A program made the position numbers and the translations under genes. A stretch of 64,000 nucleotides of DNA from Seriola aureovittata (lineage: Eukaryota; Chordata; Actinopteri; Carangiformes; Carangidae): positions 10,071,212 through 10,135,211 of the forward strand of contig NC_079374.1 of assembly GCF_021018895.1 (NCBI RefSeq). The letters run 5' to 3'. The notes under the pieces are model-generated. The model worked only from the letters and a program-made list of their open reading frames with translations. It did no database searches and was not told where the DNA came from. Below, piece after piece: positions 36,584 to 54,336 of the stretch (positions are counted from its first letter, which is position 1; the number at the start of each line of letters is the position of its first letter).

Positions 36584-38589
36584 ATGGGCTGAAGTGCGTG
36601 TGTTTGTATCACACCTAATGTGTGTGTGAGGTGCTGGAGGAAAAGGCTCCTTCCTGATTGGAAGATTTTTGTAATGTCCCTTTAACCTCCAACCTGCCTG
36701 ATAAAAAAAAAAAAAAAAAACGCAGGCGCACAGAAAATAACCTCCAGCATATGTACAAACATGAATAACAAAAATAGAAAAAAGCCTAAAACCCTAACAT
36801 CAGAGGCAGGCGTGCTGGCATTGACATTCATCATAAAAAACCCCTCTTCAATCATAATTAGTCTAATTAATTTAAATCAGTGTTGGATGCCTATCTAAAT
36901 ACAGTGACAACACAAAATGAACATCCCTGCAGCACATAGCCTCAGCCTATACGTTCCCATAGTGAAACACACCCTCGTAGGATTAGAGCAGAAGAATAGG
37001 GGGATTATTATTTCATGACCTTTCAATCCGCTGCCTGTCAGGTTGAACTAAAGCCATATATGCTGCTGGAGGACTAATCTCCTTCTCCCTTTGTGTCCGC
37101 AAGGGATGTGTCATTTCTTTATCCCCTCTATCCAGATTTACTCCATAAAATAAACTTCCTAGCCTGATCTGATAAGAAGCCATCTCCTTACCGGGATAAG
37201 GCTGTGGTGCCTCGCCTCCCTGCTTCCCCGTAGCCGTATTTTTGGGTGTCAGATAACTCAGACGGGGATGGGAACAGTCAGGAAATGCCACTTTGTCTGT
37301 CTGGGAGCAGGTGACAACAAAACGACAGTGACTCTGATTAGAAAACACCCTCCTTCTCTCCCCCACCACCACCACTCTCTCTTTCTTTCTCTCTTTCTAA
37401 AACCACCAAAAATCACATATTATCAACACTTGCCAGGTAGTGTGTGAGACACAAATAAATTGATATTTGGAGGCACACATTTAGACACGCCAAAGTCGCT
37501 GCATCACAGACACACACTCATGTTGCTTTTGTTATCGGCCCATCTTAATTACTGGTAAGTCATCACTGCTCCAGCTGTCAGTCTGAGCCATGATCTGCTG
37601 ATCCGACTGCTGCTGTCTGCCCGGCCTGTCTCCCTGTTTCCCCTGCCTCATTGTCTGTTTAATTTTTTTTTTTTTTTTTTTTAATTATTTAATGGACCTG
37701 AGTCATATTTTAGCTACTTCCTTAAAGCCACCACAGACTGCAAGGGTCTTGTTATTCAGTTGGATGTTAGATTTGATGCACACCAATATTTCAGGCATTT
37801 TTATGAAGCATACCCTCCCCTGTTGCCTAAAGGTCACAGCCTACAGGTGGCAGAAAGAGCATTATGGATTTGAGAGGCAGAGGTTTGCAGCAGCCTGGGT
37901 AGTCAGCACTAAAGCAACTGCATTAAGTGAAAACTTAAAATTTATCCTTGGCCCTCAATAAATAAATCTATGGAAGCCAAAAACTACAGTGTTAGTGATT
38001 GATGCCGGTATTAAACAATTTGTGATGTAAAAAAAGTTTTAAATCATAACCAGGGGGTGACCATGCCTAATCAAACTACACAGAGCCATCATTAGTCCAC
38101 ACTCCTCAGCCTTTACTATTTAAGATAAAAAAAAAAAAAAAGCTCTTGAAAACAACAGAGGGAAAGCCATGGACCAAAAATAAAATAAATGCTTGCAGAC
38201 AAAAAGAAAAAAAGGAAGAAAAAAAAGAAACATGTCATGCTGTGCAACAATCAGCAGCAGGGCTGATTTTAAGCAATTAAATATCAGTAAACTAAAGTAG
38301 AGATTTGGGGCTGAAGCAAAAATAAATGTTTTACTGGCTATTTTTAAAGTGGTGAAAATGTATTAGGCCTGATCAGATCAAATCAACACAAAATTCCTTT
38401 GATACTCCTATAGTATGTTTAGTGTCTTCTGTCGGTTTTTTTTGTACTTTATAGACACCGTCTTGATCTTTATTGATGTATTTTAGTATTATGATATTCG
38501 TATTCGTTAATTTTTTTCGGTGTGATTAAAAAAAAAAAAAATTTGCGTCCATTTCGTTTGTTTCTGCTGTAACAGAGGCTGTGGACACA
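36584..38589. other. Intergenic, no gene seen
   Basis: It holds an A run (36704-36720), a T run (about 37662-37682) and an A run near 38130. No recognisable exon. Confidence 0.55.
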
Positions 38590-38830
38590 GCCACTCAAAC
38601 TGACCAATTTACCCCAAGTGGAAGTGTTGCAGTTCATTGGGAGTCATGCAGGCGCTGAATTGTCCTCCTGCTCCGGACCTCTCGCCGCGGCCGGACCTTA
38701 AAGCACCTATTCATCTGCTCCTTTTGATTCCGGGCTACTGTTCCTCACCTCCCAACTCTGCGCGGTATTATTGCTCTGATTGGCACGGCGCAACATTTCT
38801 GCTTGTCTGCAAAACCGGATCAACACACAG
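38590..38830. promoter_or_regulatory. CpG-bearing islet about 33 kb upstream of sox1
   Basis: A compact block has TCTCGCCGCGGCCGGACC (38680-38697), GCGCGG, GATTGGCACGGCGC (a reversed CCAAT) and AAACCGGATC. It is surrounded by AT-rich DNA with poly-A tracts on the right. It could be the promoter of an unannotated non-coding transcript or a distal enhancer. The 140-codon open frame across it has no recognisable domain. Confidence 0.35.
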
Positions 38831-38980
38831 GCAGCAGCTACGTCCTCAGTTTTTTTTTTCTCCTCTTCAACACGACACAATTGAAAGGCAGGTGCATTTT
38901 CGGAAAGCTTTGGCTATTTACGCGCATACTGTATCACCAAATTGCTTTAAAAAAATTAAGCGAACGCGAAGGAATTATAC

Positions 38981-38999
38981 AAAAAAAAAAAAAAAAAAA
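38981..38999. repeat. Poly-A tract (about 19)
   Basis: A simple A run near the right edge of the CpG islet region. Confidence 0.9.
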
Positions 39000-39012
39000 C
39001 CTCCAGGCTATC

Positions 39013-39040
39013 TTAAAAGAGACAAAAATGTCTCTTTTAA
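39013..39040. other. Perfect 12-bp hairpin, 4-nt loop
   Basis: TTAAAAGAGACA (39013-39024) and TGTCTCTTTTAA (39029-39040) are exact reverse complements around AAAA. There is no T-run that would make it look like a PolIII terminator, and no known family. Confidence 0.6.
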
Positions 39041-39278
39041 AATGTCAGAGTTATGGTGATAAGAATCTGAGGATGCAGGGAGGACTTTGGTGAGAAGTGA
39101 CTAATTACCCTGTGGACCGTCCTGATAGTGGAGAATAATTAGATTTACACAAAAGACCCTAAACCAGCATCTGAATAACAAGAGCAACATTTTCAATAGA
39201 AAATTTAATTTGATTTTGTTGCGAGCTCCCTCCGTGCACTCGAAAGGGAAAGTGAGAGAAAGCGTTATAAGGACAAAA

Positions 39279-39300
39279 CAAAAAAAAAAAAAAAAAAAAA
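39279..39300. repeat. Poly-A tract (about 22)
   Basis: A simple A run followed by GAGAGAAAGAAAAAA. Confidence 0.9.
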
Positions 39301-40300
39301 GAGAGAAAGAAAAAACGTCTTCCCGGGACGGTTTCATGCCTGATTTGGTTGGAAAAAAGCTGACAAAACCCACAGTAATCAAAAGAGGAGTGCACGGCCT
39401 GCACGGTAGCTTATATATTCACAATTAGAGAGCGATTAGATAGCACAACATATTGACTAAACATGGATTAAATCAAATAGCCTGGCTTATTATGACAGCA
39501 GTACCTCCAAGTTTTATTATCATTTCCCTTAATTGTAGAGAGAAATTGGTTTGAATTAAAAATACAAATGTTTCCTAAAAAAAAAAAAAATCTAATCAAA
39601 AATAATTAGTGTTTCAATAAATCACAGTAATGGTTCTGGGAGTAAAAATACTGAGAATTAAAGCCAGTTCAGAAAAGTCAAAAAATGACTGGAAGTGAAG
39701 TTATTTGTGTAATAATAAATAAATCATACACAAATACAAATGTAAAGGATTTCAATGATCATAAGGCCACACAGAGTCACATTAAACTGGCTCTGACATA
39801 TTCAATTTAAAGGTTTAAATCCACTTTAAAAAGGAAAAAATTACAAATTACAGATTGCATTAAAAATTTTTTAAAACAGCCTCCAGTGGGCAATTTGTAA
39901 TCTATATAGTGAGGTAGAAATAAAACAAAAACAGGGTGAAATTGATGATTATATTACACAAGAAAATTATTCTTCCATCACTGTGTAAAATATCCGCTTT
40001 TATCATAGCCTACATAGACAGGCATATGCAAACTATGTAGGCCATACTACATGCAAATGGTGTAAGAGTGCTTTAGAAGATTAGAAGATAGACACCCGGC
40101 CCACAGTGGGCTGAGAGGAGTGGGCTCTCCTCCAAGACTGTGTCCTATCTCCTCAGGACTGAAAAAAGCATCCTAATCCTTTACCTTTCATAGTGATCTA
40201 AAGCCGATTTAAAACTGTCACTACCCTAGTTTGTGTTTATTTCATGTTCATCTGCAGCTCAAGGCGATACTCTGCACACCCACTTATGACATGAGCAAAA

Positions 40301-40435
40301 AGCTGTGTGTGTGTGTGTGTGTGTAAGTGAGAGAGAGTGAGACCAAGAGACTACAGAACAAAAAGAGAGAGAGAGAGAGAGAGAGAAAGAGGGGGGGTTT
40401 CATGCAGCATGCTGACCAGCAGATGAAGGAATACC

Positions 40436-40467
<32 letters not shown>
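40301..40467. repeat. Cluster of (GT)n, (GA)n and (GT)n
   Basis: GT at about 40303-40324, GA at about 40362-40386 and GT at about 40439-40466 lie within 165 bp. Confidence 0.9.
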
Positions 40468-40470
<3 letters not shown>

Positions 40471-40872
40471 TCTGCGTGTGATCTGACAGTACTAATTGTT
40501 ACATTTTCTTTTTATGTGTTCAGACCATGTGGTTTGAGTCTCAGACATCCACCTCTTATTTCATGCACCGTCTAACAAAACCAAGCAACTCAGCTTGAAT
40601 TCACTTCCAAAAATACACACTCCCACACAAACAGATAGTCCACAAGACAGATGAGTAAACATTGTCGCCCTCTGTCTCTCTATCTCTCTCCCTCTCTCTC
40701 ACACACGCGCGCACACACACACACAATAACACAAACCATTGACCGCTGAGCTGGCAGGCCCACAGGCAGACCACCTTCCTCTTCTCTCCCTCCTGCTCCT
40801 CAAGGCCTTACTGTATTATTCTGTAAGCAGCAAGAGCCCAGCATTGACAGAGCTAATCACTGGAGAGGCAAG

Positions 40873-40874
40873 GC

Positions 40875-40956
<82 letters not shown>
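40873..40956. repeat. (CT)n(CA)n microsatellite
   Basis: A short CT tract followed by about 67 bp of CA. Confidence 0.95.
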
Positions 40957-40957
<1 letters not shown>

Positions 40958-41529
40958 TCACACTCACTCACACACAATGATTGACACACAATGGCAGTGA
41001 ATCTATGCAGTGCCCCCCCTGTCTTGCTTTTTGCTTTCTCTCTCCCAGCTGAAAAGACAAGGGGGGAGGTTTGTGAGTGCGTGCATGTGTGTGTGTGGTG
41101 GTGGTGGTGAGGTTACAAGGAGTGATGTCCAACAAACCGAGGCGGAGCCAGAGGAGAAGTGAAGACGGCAAAAGATGAGCTTGTGACTAACGCTGTTGCT
41201 ATCCCTACTCCTAATCCCCCCCACTCTGTTAGGTGCAGCAGCCAATCTGGAGAGAGTCTCAACCCCTCTCACATGAATATGATCCCTGTGCTGGCTGAAG
41301 CCCAGTGAACCACTGATCCTGTTATCATCTCACCCGAGAGAAAGAAAGGAAAATGAGAAGGAGAGACAGAGAAAAAGAAAGGGAATAAGGGAGGTGTGCT
41401 ATTTATTGTTTTCACACACCTCTTGTGTCATCTGCCAGCGCTTTGACGACCCATAACCCCGCTCTCTGCACTTAATTCCTCTATAATTTTGAACCTCAAG
41501 GGACCTGTACCGAGTATGTCATTCATATC

Positions 41530-41645
41530 AGTGTCTAAGCTCAGGTGAGAGAGAGTAGTTGCCCGTTAACTGTAAGGTTTGTAGTTCAATCCCCTCGCTT
41601 CTACACGTTACAGGGTCTTTGAACAAGACACTCAACAAATACACA
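41530..41645 (+). mobile_element. tRNA-derived SINE head
   Basis: AAGCTCAGGTGAGAGAG at the left resembles an A-box region, and GGTTTGTAGTTCAATCCCC (41576-41594) is a PolIII B-box-like segment. They are spaced as in a tRNA gene. The sequence then has CTTTGAACAAGACACTCAAC (41618-41637), a phrase typical of teleost SINE bodies (CCTTGAGCAAGACACTGAAC-like). It is not a functional tRNA gene, because no acceptor stem or anticodon arm can be formed convincingly. Confidence 0.65.
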
Positions 41646-41984
41646 AGAAATGACTGCAAAGTACTTTTCTTTAATGTTTTTAATGATGACAGAAGGTTGA
41701 TGGCACTAGTTTACAGATCCATAATCTGACCTTCTCACTGATTCGTTCAAATCTGAAAAACAGCAAAACAGTTTTCTTTTGTCAGATGTTTTTAGCTTGG
41801 AAGACGACATAGAAAGCTAAATCCATAATAGCAAACCCAAAGTCTCATGAAGGAATTTGACATTCTCAGCACTTTTTTTGTATATTGTTAGAGTTTACTT
41901 TGTCACATAAACCTTTTTATTGTATTCTGTGTTGCATATATAGTGCCAGCACTTTTAATGTCTTCAACTGTCCTGTTATCATAT

Positions 41985-42065
41985 TGTGTTTATATTTTAT
42001 GCTGCCTTGTTGAAAAGGGTTTTCCTCTTGTGGGATAGTAGAGATCTGATCTGATCTGAACTAAA
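41985..42065 (+). mobile_element. L2-like LINE 3' end
   Basis: TTTTCCTCTTGTGGGATAGT followed by AGAGATCTGATCTGATCTGA has the form of teleost L2-type LINE tails: a CCCCNNTGTGGGAT-like word, then a short tandem repeat. A partner SINE using the same tail is possible, because a tRNA-like head lies about 0.4 kb to the left. No reverse transcriptase coding remains. Confidence 0.5.
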
Positions 42066-42269
42066 CTATACCCCAAATTGCTCTCATTGAGTGTGTGGGC
42101 AGAAAAAGTGTATGCTAAATATCAATGTTATAGTTTATTGACTCTCAGCAGAATGATGTCATGAACACATTTCTGCTTTCCAAATGAATTATGCCTACAA
42201 AAGTGTAATTAAAAACTAACAAAATTTGTTACTGAGGAATTTGTAAAGCATTACAGCAGAGTGAAATTA

Positions 42270-42372
42270 AACATGATATTGCATATTTGTCATATAATAA
42301 TACATGTCAATATTGGAAAATATCCTTATTAATGTGATGATAATGATATCAGTCATTTCGCCCACCGCTAGC
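42270..42372 (-). repeat. Possible hAT-type nonautonomous repeat (GGGCGATAT-like)
   Basis: The minus strand reads GCGGTGGGCGAAATGACTGA, then ATATCATTATCATCACATTA. This resembles the common fish repeat that starts GGGCTGGGCGATATG and continues with degenerate ATCGATAT words. It is badly decayed and its ends are not defined. Confidence 0.4.
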
Positions 42373-47655
<5,283 letters not shown>

Positions 47656-47659
47656 ACAG

Positions 47660-47687
47660 ACAGAGAGAGGGAGAGAGAGACACAGAA

Positions 47688-47720
<33 letters not shown>

Positions 47721-47758
47721 GGGACAGACATAGACAGAGAGAGAGAGAGAGAGAGAGC
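47660..47758. repeat. (GA)n microsatellite
   Basis: GAGAGA with GACA and GGGA interruptions over about 100 bp. Confidence 0.93.
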
Positions 47759-48283
47759 ATACTTTTGGGCAATACATTAACTGAGACAATGTAACAAGAG
47801 CGCCTTGATTAACCTCTGCTAGGCTTAGCCTGAGCCTAAAATACCCTAAACCAACATAAGTGATTCATAATTGGCAAATTCTAACTATATATGATTGCTA
47901 GACAATGAAGCTGATGACAAAAAAATTAGTTAATGATCACCATCACACCGGGTGCCCAAGTGAAATTTTAAAGGTGAATTTTCTTGGGGTTAAGTGTGTG
48001 ATTGGCATCTGCGTGAGCGCTTCAGCCCGAGCTACGTGTCTGCAAACTGAGGCCAGCTTCACCGCGGGCTCTGACGAGAGCAGCAGAGTTGCAACTCTTT
48101 ACGGTTTGTCTAGGTGTTGTGAAGAAAGAGGCTTTTATGTGTCTCTCATCAAAGCTTGACCTGATTTCTACTCCGGCCAGCGCCATGGCAACCGATGACC
48201 ATCGACTTAAGGACCAAAGACCATTGGCATAGTTACATGACACACAAGAAATCGGATACATGCATGCACTCTGAGACATAGAA

Positions 48284-48370
48284 ACACACACACAAACAAA
48301 CAACAAACAAACAAACAAACACACACACACACACACACACAAACAGACACAAACACACACACACACACAC
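48284..48370. repeat. (CA)n/(CAAA)n compound microsatellite
   Basis: CAAA units in the left half, CA units in the right half. Confidence 0.93.
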
Positions 48371-48548
48371 TCTTTACTTTTTAAACTTTGTGTAAAGTCA
48401 CACAGCTACAAATCCAAGCACAAGAAAGGGACAAAGCTACACTGAAATCAATGTTTAAAGCAAACGCATAGCTGGAAATGAAGAGGATGTTTCAGTAAGA
48501 AATAGAGTGGAGATGGAGTGTGTTTAAAAAGATATTTTTTTTAATATA

Positions 48549-48590
48549 CCCCCCCACCACCACCACCATCACCACCACCACCTCCTCCTT
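48549..48590. repeat. (CAC)n trinucleotide repeat
   Basis: A C run, then CCACCACCACCATCACCACC-type units. Confidence 0.85.
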
Positions 48591-51500
48591 CCTTGCCCTC
48601 TTTGCCAAGTATTAGATTCCCATGCCAACCGCTTCCCTGGGATAGAATAAGGATTGCGGAGGTGGGAAGCTCAAACCCTTCTATAACATGTCAAACAACG
48701 CTGGAATCCAAAACGCAAGAGGAAGAGAAAAAGGGTTAGAGGCAGATTTTCTACAGGGAGAAAGAAACTGTCACATCATCAGATTGGTTATTCTAAGTGG
48801 AGGGATGTGGGTATGGGGGCGGGGAGGGAGGGGCGGGGTGGCAGAGGCTTGGGCTGGCAGAATCTGGCAGCGATACACGATGGCGGTATTTCCACTAAAA
48901 TAATCAGCCCCCAGGCAACGGAAGGGGGTGGGGGGGGGGTGTTGTGGAGGGGTTGCAGGGAAGAGACACACAGAGAGGTTAGGGATTGTAGGGGTAGGAG
49001 AAGGAGACGGGGTGGGTGAGGAAGGATATAAGGGAGGGAAATAGCAAGATGGAGAGAAAGAAAATCTGGGAAGCTAACCAAGGAAATCCTGCTTCTCAGA
49101 TATGCAGCTGTGGAATTAAAATTGGTATAAAAACACAAGAACAAAAATATACTTCACACTTCACAAGCCTATTGAAGGGTACAGGGGGTGGGGTGGGAGG
49201 GGGAAGATGTGGCACTCTATGCTGGCACTGATACCTCAGGCACAAGGGGTAAACAGCTATTCTCCTCACTTCACTTTGTCTGGTGCAGTGGTTTCAGGGC
49301 GTGAGTGAGTAAGTGTGTGTGTAGAGGAGGGGTGGGGGGCCTGCAGGGGTCTCATCAGGCTACAGGGCAAACTCAAGAGAGAAGACAAGAGCCCCCTCAG
49401 AGACCACGAAACACAAAATGCCCCATGAAACAATTTCTACACTTCTGCGTCCCCTCAAGCACATCACCACGAAACAGCGAGGCATTGATTCATGATCAAA
49501 CGACCGTGATCGTCACTCAAATTCAATAATAACAACCTTCACAATCAAAAGCGCTCTAAATATACTGTACCTCCACTTCAGGCCAGGATTAGGCCTTTCT
49601 GTGCACACATTTGTGTTGATGTGCTGCATTACGGAACAAAGAACTATCAGAATCGAAAACAACCGTGCAAACACAGATGAACGACAAATCAATTAATTTG
49701 AAACGTGGTGAAATAAACTGTACAAACAACACTGTATTTGATTGCTAATATATGAATGGTTATACTAAAATAATTCTACACTGGAGAGTAGGATTCCTCA
49801 CTGTGTACAGTACACTTAAATAACGCATAGACACAAAAAACCAGGAGGTGCTACGAGTGCATACAAACATGCTTTGACTGCAACTTCAAAGGACTTTTAA
49901 GTTGCATTTCACTCAGCAAAACCAAGCAACTTCTTTCATGATATAAAAAGAAGAAGAAAAAAAAAATCTAATTAATAACTGTGTGCTCTGAGAGTCATGT
50001 TATCAAATCCAGCCTACTGGAGTGTGACACCACTAAAATAATACAATCATCAAGCATAATGAGTGAGTTAAGAAGTTCACTTAATGCATGTATCCGAGTA
50101 AATGGTTGCAGCTGAGCATTGTGTTATTTCATCACTGTAGAGACTTGATCTTAATACAAATCTCTATGTAATACAGGCCTATTCACACAGCCTGCCTTTC
50201 CCCTCTGGTTCAATTATCATGTGCTCTTTCGGAGAGATATTCAATTAAAAAGGGATCCTCCTTTAGTTTTATCAGAAAATAAATTTGGCAACAGATAAAT
50301 AATAATTTCAAAATGCTGTGTGCATACAGCCATGAGAGGGTGGGTGTTTTACTTAGTCAAAGTAGGAGAAAGTTGAGAAGTTATCCATTTTTGTTAAAAA
50401 CAAAACAAATAAAATGACCAGTTAAAAGAGAAATGGGATATTTTGTGTTTTCATACCACATTTATTCCTACAGTTTTTCTTCATAAAGATATTAAATGCG
50501 TGAAAAAGGAACTAGTAAAAAGGAACTCTCAATTACAAGATGAGAGTGGAATATTGAAAATAGAAGGACAATTAAGCAGCCATGAAATCATGAGAAGAAA
50601 AGCAAAGGACAGACAGAGCAGCAAGTCTACCTTATTCAGTAAGCAGTGTTTTTGTTGGGAGTATTCTCTACTGAATTTGTCGGCTTTCATTTCATTTCTC
50701 TGACATTCTCTCTGTCTGACCATCCAAGTCCTCTCCTGAGACAGATGAGTGGAAGCAGAGTTCCAGAGAGAGCTATCAGGATTAGGATAATTAATATCAT
50801 CTCATTTCACTGTGATCCTCTCCGCAGCCCACTGCACACACGAGGACACGATGCAGCGAATACTGTGGCGAGAGTATCCAGTCGGCTGTCAATCTAGGCT
50901 GCAGACCCCCCCCACCACCACCACCACCACCACCACAGACACACACACAAACGTACACACACACTCTTCCCAACTAACACACAAATGCACCCTCCTCAGC
51001 GGCTAAATTGCAGTTTGAGAGACGACAGGGGAGAGGCAGCGGTGGCAGTGGTGGGGTGGTGGGGGCTGCCGGGCCCGAGGGACGCCATACAATGGAGCGT
51101 GCGGCTGACCAGCGTTCAGGTGAAATTGAATTGGAAATCTTCCACGGCTGGTTAGCATAACAAAGGGCCTCGTGGCTTTAGACAAAGGCTGCTTCTCTAA
51201 TGCACAAAATCAATCTCTCTACGGGCTCGGTGCATTGTTCCCTACCGCCATACAGGTGTTCCTTCAATGGTCCTTAATCAAAAGTGTCAAAACAAAGTTA
51301 AGAGTTATCTCTGCTCCTCCGCAGCTGCTTCTGCAGAGCAGAAAGAGGGAAAGAGACCAGACACTCACGATAGCAAACAGCTGAGTGAGTGTGTGTATAG
51401 GATGCTGAATGCATTCACTACATCCTACTGTATGCCATGGTCTGCTGGTGCTAAAGTTGAGCCACAGAGGTAGACTAATCTCATTTCTACCTGAGCCCTG

Positions 51501-53991
51501 TCCAAATGTGAGCAACTGGTACTCTCTGGTGCAATCACTGAGCAAACCCATTCATGAAAAAGGAGACAGAAGTTTGTCTTGCTTGGCTTATTTCAAAGAA
51601 GAGGAGGATGATGGGGAAAGAGGATGGAAGCAGTGATTCCCCCCCCCCCGATGTAGCCTCCACAACATTTCTCATCCCTACGTTCAATCTTTGGTAATAT
51701 TGGTAATAGCTGTTTTTCTCCCTAAAGGTTGTTTAACAATAGGAAAATACAAGTACAGCCCTTAAGAGTACACTCCGCCCCATGTTCGCTGTGCTCCAAT
51801 ACTGTATCATTCGACCCACTCTCTCTCCATTTCTCTGTAGGCACAAGACCTTGACTTGCTCAGGGCAGACTGAATGAAATAAGAAGAGTTAAAACAGTGA
51901 ATAGAGACCTCAGCACATGGCTCTGTGTGTGGGCTAACTGATTCATCTACTGAGAGATAAGTGTTGTCGTTCCTTCCCTGTTTAAAGTACTCTATGTCCT
52001 GCTCCAGGGCTTGTTACCTGATATTTATACACCTGAACTGTAAGTGCTCTATATGACACTGTGGTAGTTTAAGAGCAAATTAAATAAAGATAAACAGATT
52101 CAGTCTTCAGTGCCTTTAACTTGTTTTCACCACTTTGTTCACATCAGGCTCCTAAAGACATTCAGCAGACAGAGCTGTGTGAGAGCGGGCCGTACGCATT
52201 ATGTCGCATGTATCAACTGTTGTATAGGGAGAGAGGACACATTCGATGCTTGTTTGTTTTGATGAGAATCTCTGTCGCCGTTCTGTCTGTGGATTACCAC
52301 ATAAATAATAACATAAATAATCTGTAGACTAATCCCATCTCCTAATAAGTGGCATCATAGACTCAACGCCTCCAGTTTGACAGCCGCCAGACGACAATCC
52401 ATCAGTCCACCTATTCACATTCCCCTGAACATTATACTGTTCCCCATGGTTTAAAATGTCAGCTGAGTGGCAGGGAAATCATCCATCGTGGTAGATGTAA
52501 TCTTATACCACTGATAGTCACATATATCAGGTTGTTGTCAATTTTCTGAAAATTCAAACGGATGTAAATGTATGTTTTCAGCTAATACCTGACAAATCAA
52601 GGTGACAAGGAGAGAAATGCTGTAAATATAAAGTATAATAAGAACCAGTCGACAAGTCTATATAATGTCATGGCCCAGTCTTAACAATGACTAACAGGAA
52701 GTTAGACAATTGATTTCTCAGTGACAGTAGCAGCTACCTGATCTGTTGTTCTGTCTAACCGTGCACTTTCACTCCTCATTGTCCTCCATAGAACAGATTG
52801 AAATAATGAGAAAAAAAAAAAAACAGGAAACAAATGAATCCAATTCATTCTCACTGATTTTCTGGCTGAATGAAGTAACACCAAGGGGACACTATACATA
52901 CTAATTTCACCCCTGACCACTGAAATACCACCTGTTTGTCCCAGGCTGGTACCGGCCTACACTTTCACCTGCTTTATTTAAATCTACACCAAGGCAACTA
53001 AATGCCAGCTGCTTATAAACAATGAAAATTTAGCTTTTTGGGAAGGATCACATACAGTAAAGCAGGCTTCATATTCCATCCAAGGTGCTTGTTGAATGGT
53101 CAGATAAGGAGATTCTGTGTCCAAATATTTCTGTGACTTTCCAAAACTGACGGATCCGACGTTCACACCTACTTCATGCTGTAACAGGCCGGCTATGCAG
53201 AGGTGAGAAAGAAACCAAGAATTCAACTTCTCTCTCCTTTCTCTTTTTTCCATTTGTTGCACAACTATTTGTGGCACTTTTCATGTGAACAACTGAGTGC
53301 AACACTAAAAATTATTTCCTGGAGAGACTGAAAATGTCGTTCCCTCTATTTTTAAGTGATGTAAGGAGGTTTTTTGCTCTGCCTTTGAGGGTGGCTGCTC
53401 AGATCAGGTATAAACACTTCTGACATTCCACGTGGTCTGACAGTGCATCTTACGAACTAGTTCTGACAGACCATAAACCCGCCTTAAGACTGCAAAGACT
53501 TGATTGGGGGCTGTGTAGCTTCACAAACTTTTTGTCAAGAACTTCCTGTGGCCTCTAACTGTGACTCTTTTTACATGTTAGCATAGCTGATCACACAATA
53601 CAGGTGTTGGCATTAAGCTGTGTTTATGTTGATTTTGTATGATGCCAATACCAATACCAATAATTCAGTGCAGCAGTTTGCTGTAGAAACCATGAACAAA
53701 TTGCTATTTTGTGCTTATTCGGTTTTATAAAAAGGTGTGTACAGACGGAAGGCAGGGTGAATTTTAGTGGCAACATGACATGCATAAAGTAAACAGAAAG
53801 ATGCAAAAGGATGCTCCTATGGGGTGAATTTTCCTGGAGAAGCAAAAATGTGCCTGTGCAAGTTGAAAAGGTTTAACTTGAGCAAAAACAAGGCTTTATG
53901 CATCTACTTCATAAACATACTGAGACGATAGCAACTGCAGAGAAATGAAAGAAAGAACTACAGATCAGTCTGAAGCTGAACTAAACATAAA

Positions 53992-53994
<3 letters not shown>
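48591..53994. other. Intergenic, no gene seen
   Basis: It contains G-rich patches at 48810-48960 and 49180-49205, a second (CAC)n at about 50909-50936 and a C run near 51640. No recognisable exon or RNA gene. Confidence 0.5.

Positions 53995-54046
<52 letters not shown>
53995..54046. repeat. (CA)n microsatellite
   Basis: About 52 bp of pure CA. Confidence 0.95.
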
Positions 54047-54049
<3 letters not shown>

Positions 54050-54244
54050 ATCTTAGAGCCAACGTCTGTACAGTTGGTACATTGCCTGTTTGGGGTGAAT
54101 AAACAAGGATCGCAATCACTCAAATTCCAAGATGCTTCACTTTCTGTGAGAACAACCGAACAGAAACTTTGTCAGCAGCAACTGGTTTCAGTTGAACATT
54201 CAGCTGCAAGTAGCACAAACTACTTGTACGCATTTATAGAAGTT

Positions 54245-54282
54245 TAAAGCAGTCTCAGACTTTCGGACCCCACTGTATGTTA
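54245..54282 (+). mobile_element. Tc1/mariner-type terminal repeat scrap
   Basis: GTCTCAGACTTTCGGACCCC then ACTGTATGT is the reverse complement of a CAGTGGGGTCCAAAAGTCTGAG-like terminal repeat known from many Tc1-type fish elements. The rest of the element was not recognised. It ends about 55 bp left of the hAT insertion. Confidence 0.45.
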
Positions 54283-54336
54283 ATATGTATCTTTTTATTT
54301 ACTTGTCAAATGCACTTATTGGAGCATTATTTGTAG

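Noticed and set aside
38637..39059. 140-codon open frame across the CpG islet
   Set aside because: Ends in poly-Lys from a poly-A tract, has no domain and atypical composition; the CpG content makes stop codons rare by chance.
41576..41594. tRNA-like B-box
   Set aside because: Considered as a tRNA gene, but no acceptor stem or anticodon arm folds around it and SINE body sequence follows, so it is annotated as a SINE.
52800..52830. Poly-A tract considered as a retroposon tail
   Set aside because: No retroposon body or target-site duplication recognised beside it.
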